A stretch of 35,453 bases of DNA, taken from positions 1 to 35,453 of the forward strand of contig LNFE01000277.1 in NCBI GenBank assembly GCA_001464575.1, given 5' to 3'. The notes under the pieces are model-generated. The model was not told the DNA's origin. It searched no databases and saw nothing but the letters and a program-made list of their open reading frames with translations. Numbering within the stretch: the stretch's first letter is position 1; each line of letters starts with the position of its first letter. Below are positions 33,715 to 35,453 of the stretch, one piece after another. The position numbers were made by a program, and so were the translations under genes. This DNA is from Acidobacteria bacterium Ga0077553 (GTDB lineage Bacteria; Acidobacteriota; Terriglobia; Bryobacterales; Bryobacteraceae).

Positions 33715-34547
33715 ACAGCGACCTGCATGGCCTGCCGCGCGACTTTAGCCAACCGGCCGTCGAAGCGCTGCGGCAGGCCAGCGAGGCGGGCAAGCTCCGC
33801 GCCGATCACTTTATTCATGCCCGCTGCGAACTGCCCCACCCGGACACGCCGAGTTTGCTTCAGCACATCCTCCATCATCCCCGCCTGCGCCTGGCCTCCC
33901 TAATGGACCACACGCCGGGCCAGCGTCAGGTCACCGACCTCAACCGCTTTCGCCGGGGCCTGGAGCGCATGGGCCCAGTCGCCGACGACTGGTTCGAAAA
34001 TCTGGTCGCCACCGAACGGGCCAAGCAGGAGCGGTATGCCGGGCCCAACCGGCAGCAGTTGGTCGAAATGCTGCGCAGCCAGCAGATCCCGCTCGCCTCC
34101 CACGACGACGCCAACGACGAGCACATCGCCGAAGCGATCCGCGACGGCGCGACCATCGCTGAGTTCCCCACGACGCTGGCAGCGGCCACGGCCGCGCGGG
34201 CGGCGGGCCTGCGAAACGTGATGGGTGCGCCGAATGTTGTCTTAGGCGGATCGCAGTCCGGAAATCGGGCAGCCGCGGAGGCGGCCCGTCACGAGTTGGT
34301 TGATGCCCTATCGAGCGACTATGCGCCCGTCAGTCTCCTTCACGCCGCCTTTCGAATCGCCCGGGAGTCGGAACTGCCGATCGAGGAGACGGTACGCTGG
34401 ATCAGTGCGAATCCAGCCTCCCTGGCACGCCTCGAAGACCGCGGACGAATCGAGCCCGGCCTTCGGGCCGACCTGGTGGAGGTAGCGCTCATCGACGATG
34501 TGCCCTGTGTCGTACGGGTATGGCGGCAGGGGGTGCGCGTTGCCTGA
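33705..34547 (+). pseudogene. phnM: 3' three-quarters of phnM (ribose-methylphosphonate triphosphate diphosphohydrolase), N-terminus lost
   Basis: From 33705 a continuous frame reads IGVDSDLHGLPRDFSQPAVE, LRADHFIHARCELPH, LASLMDHTPGQRQVTDLNRF, IPLASHDDANDEHIAEAI, TIAEFPTTLAAATAARAAGL, MGAPNVVLGGSQSGN and LSSDYAPVSLLHAAF. These are hallmark PhnM amidohydrolase blocks. The family's N-terminal ~100 residues, including the HTDN metal-binding motif, are absent, and the frame is not entered by a start codon; the first internal ATG is at 33855. About 280 of ~380 residues remain. It overlaps the truncated phnH end in a different frame. Together with the missing phnI, J, K and L this looks like one deletion joining phnH to phnM. 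Without its metal-binding N-terminus the product cannot be active. Confidence 0.85.
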
Positions 34548-35187
34548 GCCCAGATGCGCAATCTATTTTTCACCGCCGCCGCAGACTTCCTTGGCCCGGC
34601 TGGCGGACGCTTGGTTCAACGACCCGGCGATGCAGAGCTACACCGCATCTACGCGCCACTACGGCTTTCATGCGACGCTCAAGCCGCCGATGGCGCTCCG
34701 GCCGGGCTACCGCCGGGAGGAGTTGCGGGCGGAGTTGCACGACTTCGCCGCGATCCAGCCGCGCCTTCTCATCCCCCGCTTGCAAGTCTCTCTGCTCGGC
34801 AGCTTCCTCGCCTTGACGCTCGCACAGCCGCTTCCCGGCTTGGATGCCCTGGCTGCGCACTGCGTCGAGCACTTTGAGCCGTTCCGGCAGCCCGAGTCCC
34901 CCGAAGCGGCCGCCAGTCGGCGCCGCCCCTCCATGAGCGCGCGTCAACTGGAACTGCTCGACCGCTGGGGCTACCCGTACGTGCTCGAGGAGTGGCGATT
35001 TCACATGACCCTGACTTCTTCTCTCGCCGATCCCCCAGTCCGCACAGCGCTTCTCTCCAGGCTCCAAACCTATTTCGCCCCCGCGCTCGCAGAACCCTTA
35101 TGGCTCGAAGATCTGTGCCTCTTCGCTCAGCCCGATCGCAGTTCGCCCTTCCGCCTTCAGGAGCGTTTTCCATGCTCAACGAAGTAA
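34540..35187 (+). CDS. DUF1045 phosphonate-operon protein (2H phosphoesterase type)
   Basis: The start is TTG at 34540: CAGGGGG lies seven bases upstream, and the codons LPEPRCAIYFSPPPQ match the family's N-terminus; it overlaps the phnM stop by eight bases. The product is 215 aa. Two H-x-T motifs of the 2H phosphoesterase fold are present, HAT (44-46, in RHYGFHATLKPP) and HMT (155-157, in WRFHMTLTSSL). The family (DUF1045) occurs in phn operons, presumably acting on a ribose-phosphonate or cyclic phosphate intermediate, in the place of PhnP. It appears intact although the enzymes feeding it are missing here. Confidence 0.85.
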   Translation: MPEPRCAIYFSPPPQTSLARLADAWFNDPAMQSYTASTRHYGFHATLKPPMALRPGYRREELRAELHDFAAIQPRLLIPRLQVSLLGSFLALTLAQPLPGLDALAAHCVEHFEPFRQPESPEAAASRRRPSMSARQLELLDRWGYPYVLEEWRFHMTLTSSLADPPVRTALLSRLQTYFAPALAEPLWLEDLCLFAQPDRSSPFRLQERFPCSTK

Positions 35188-35453
35188 GCGCCATCCTGGC
35201 GCAAGCGGGTACCATCCTGCTCGACTGCTTTCAGCGCCGCGTGCCAGCCCAGGACAAAGGATTTCTCGATATCGTCAGTGAAGCCGACCTCCGCGCCTCG
35301 CACTTGATTGAGCATCGGCTCGCTGCGGCGTTTCCCGGCATCGAGTTCCATTCCGAGGAGCATCCGCGCGCCGGGTCGGCCCCGCGCTATTGGATCCTTG
35401 ATCCCCTCGACGGCACCAAGAACTTCTGCCACGGACATCCCTACTTCTGCACC
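35172..35453 (+). CDS. Inositol-monophosphatase-family protein (5' part only)
   Basis: 94 residues are visible before the window ends. The ATG at 35172 overlaps the previous gene by 16 bases. Family motifs are SEEH (61-64, the metal-binding Glu) and WILDPLDGTKNF (74-85, the DPLDGT metal and phosphate site). It removes phosphate from a sugar-type phosphate with Mg. IMPase-like genes are occasional members of phn operons (e.g. dephosphorylating ribose phosphates), which would fit the position after DUF1045. CysQ- or SuhB-type roles cannot be excluded from the part seen. Confidence 0.88.
   Translation, partial: MLNEVSAILAQAGTILLDCFQRRVPAQDKGFLDIVSEADLRASHLIEHRLAAAFPGIEFHSEEHPRAGSAPRYWILDPLDGTKNFCHGHPYFCT

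Noticed and set aside
1..35453. CRISPR array, rRNA, riboswitch
   Set aside because: No regularly spaced short repeats, no rRNA-like sequence and no recognisable riboswitch core were seen on either strand.

Overview
The window is high-GC DNA that looks like accessory, partly decayed bacterial chromosome. The mix is PEP-CTERM sorting, P/Homo B-domain surface proteins, DDE transposase relics, an AlbA_2-type regulator relic and very large beta-rich proteins. This recalls soil Acidobacteriota of the Solibacter/Bryobacter group, but the assignment is an inference from gene content and not a marker-gene result.

Layout. 1-1010 holds the 3' half of a tRNA-Gly with its terminator, and otherwise debris. 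1011-2110 is a two-gene HTTM membrane-protein unit. 2165-3355 is a graveyard: a frameshifted DDE transposase and a broken AlbA_2/ATP-binding regulator. 3682-21169 is the centrepiece, ten minus-strand genes packed almost without gaps (several ATGA or GTGA overlaps). In transcription order they are: an endonuclease/exonuclease/phosphatase-like protein (frameshifted), a 161-aa protein, a 1050-aa DUF6603-type protein, proteins of 493, 305 and 1416 aa, a protein ending in a FISUMP domain, a double-domain family 2 glycosyltransferase, and two glycine-rich proteins. A divergent 378-aa gene (21430-22566) resembles a detached N-terminal part of a DUF6603 protein. Next come a GNAT acetyltransferase and two tandem phage-tail-collar (microcystin-dependent, MdpB-like) proteins on the minus strand.

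24477-29423 encodes a secreted modular giant (three P/Homo B domains, Ig-like, DUF11 and InlB-like repeats) followed by a frameshifted PEP-CTERM protein. 29424-30324 has no intact gene but carries a second copy of the tRNA-containing repeat seen at 293-377. From 30325 to the end there is a frameshifted YncE/phosphoesterase gene and then a phosphonate (phn) cluster: phnG, a truncated phnH joined directly to the 3' part of phnM, a DUF1045 2H-phosphoesterase, and the start of an inositol-monophosphatase-family gene. phnI, J, K and L, which encode the catalytic C-P lyase core, are absent from the place where they belong.

How it may work together. The ten-gene operon has no visible signal peptides, mixes giant beta-rich proteins, glycine-rich fibre-like proteins, a FISUMP lectin-like fold, a glycosyltransferase and a nuclease-like protein, and sits beside tail-collar proteins. 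I read it as a candidate undescribed assembly or surface-particle system, function unknown. The two tRNA-containing repeats 29.65 kb apart bracket it and could mark an old island, though they may simply be members of a dispersed repeat family. At least four single-base frameshifts occur in otherwise well-kept genes, so raw-read confirmation matters before calling them pseudogenes.
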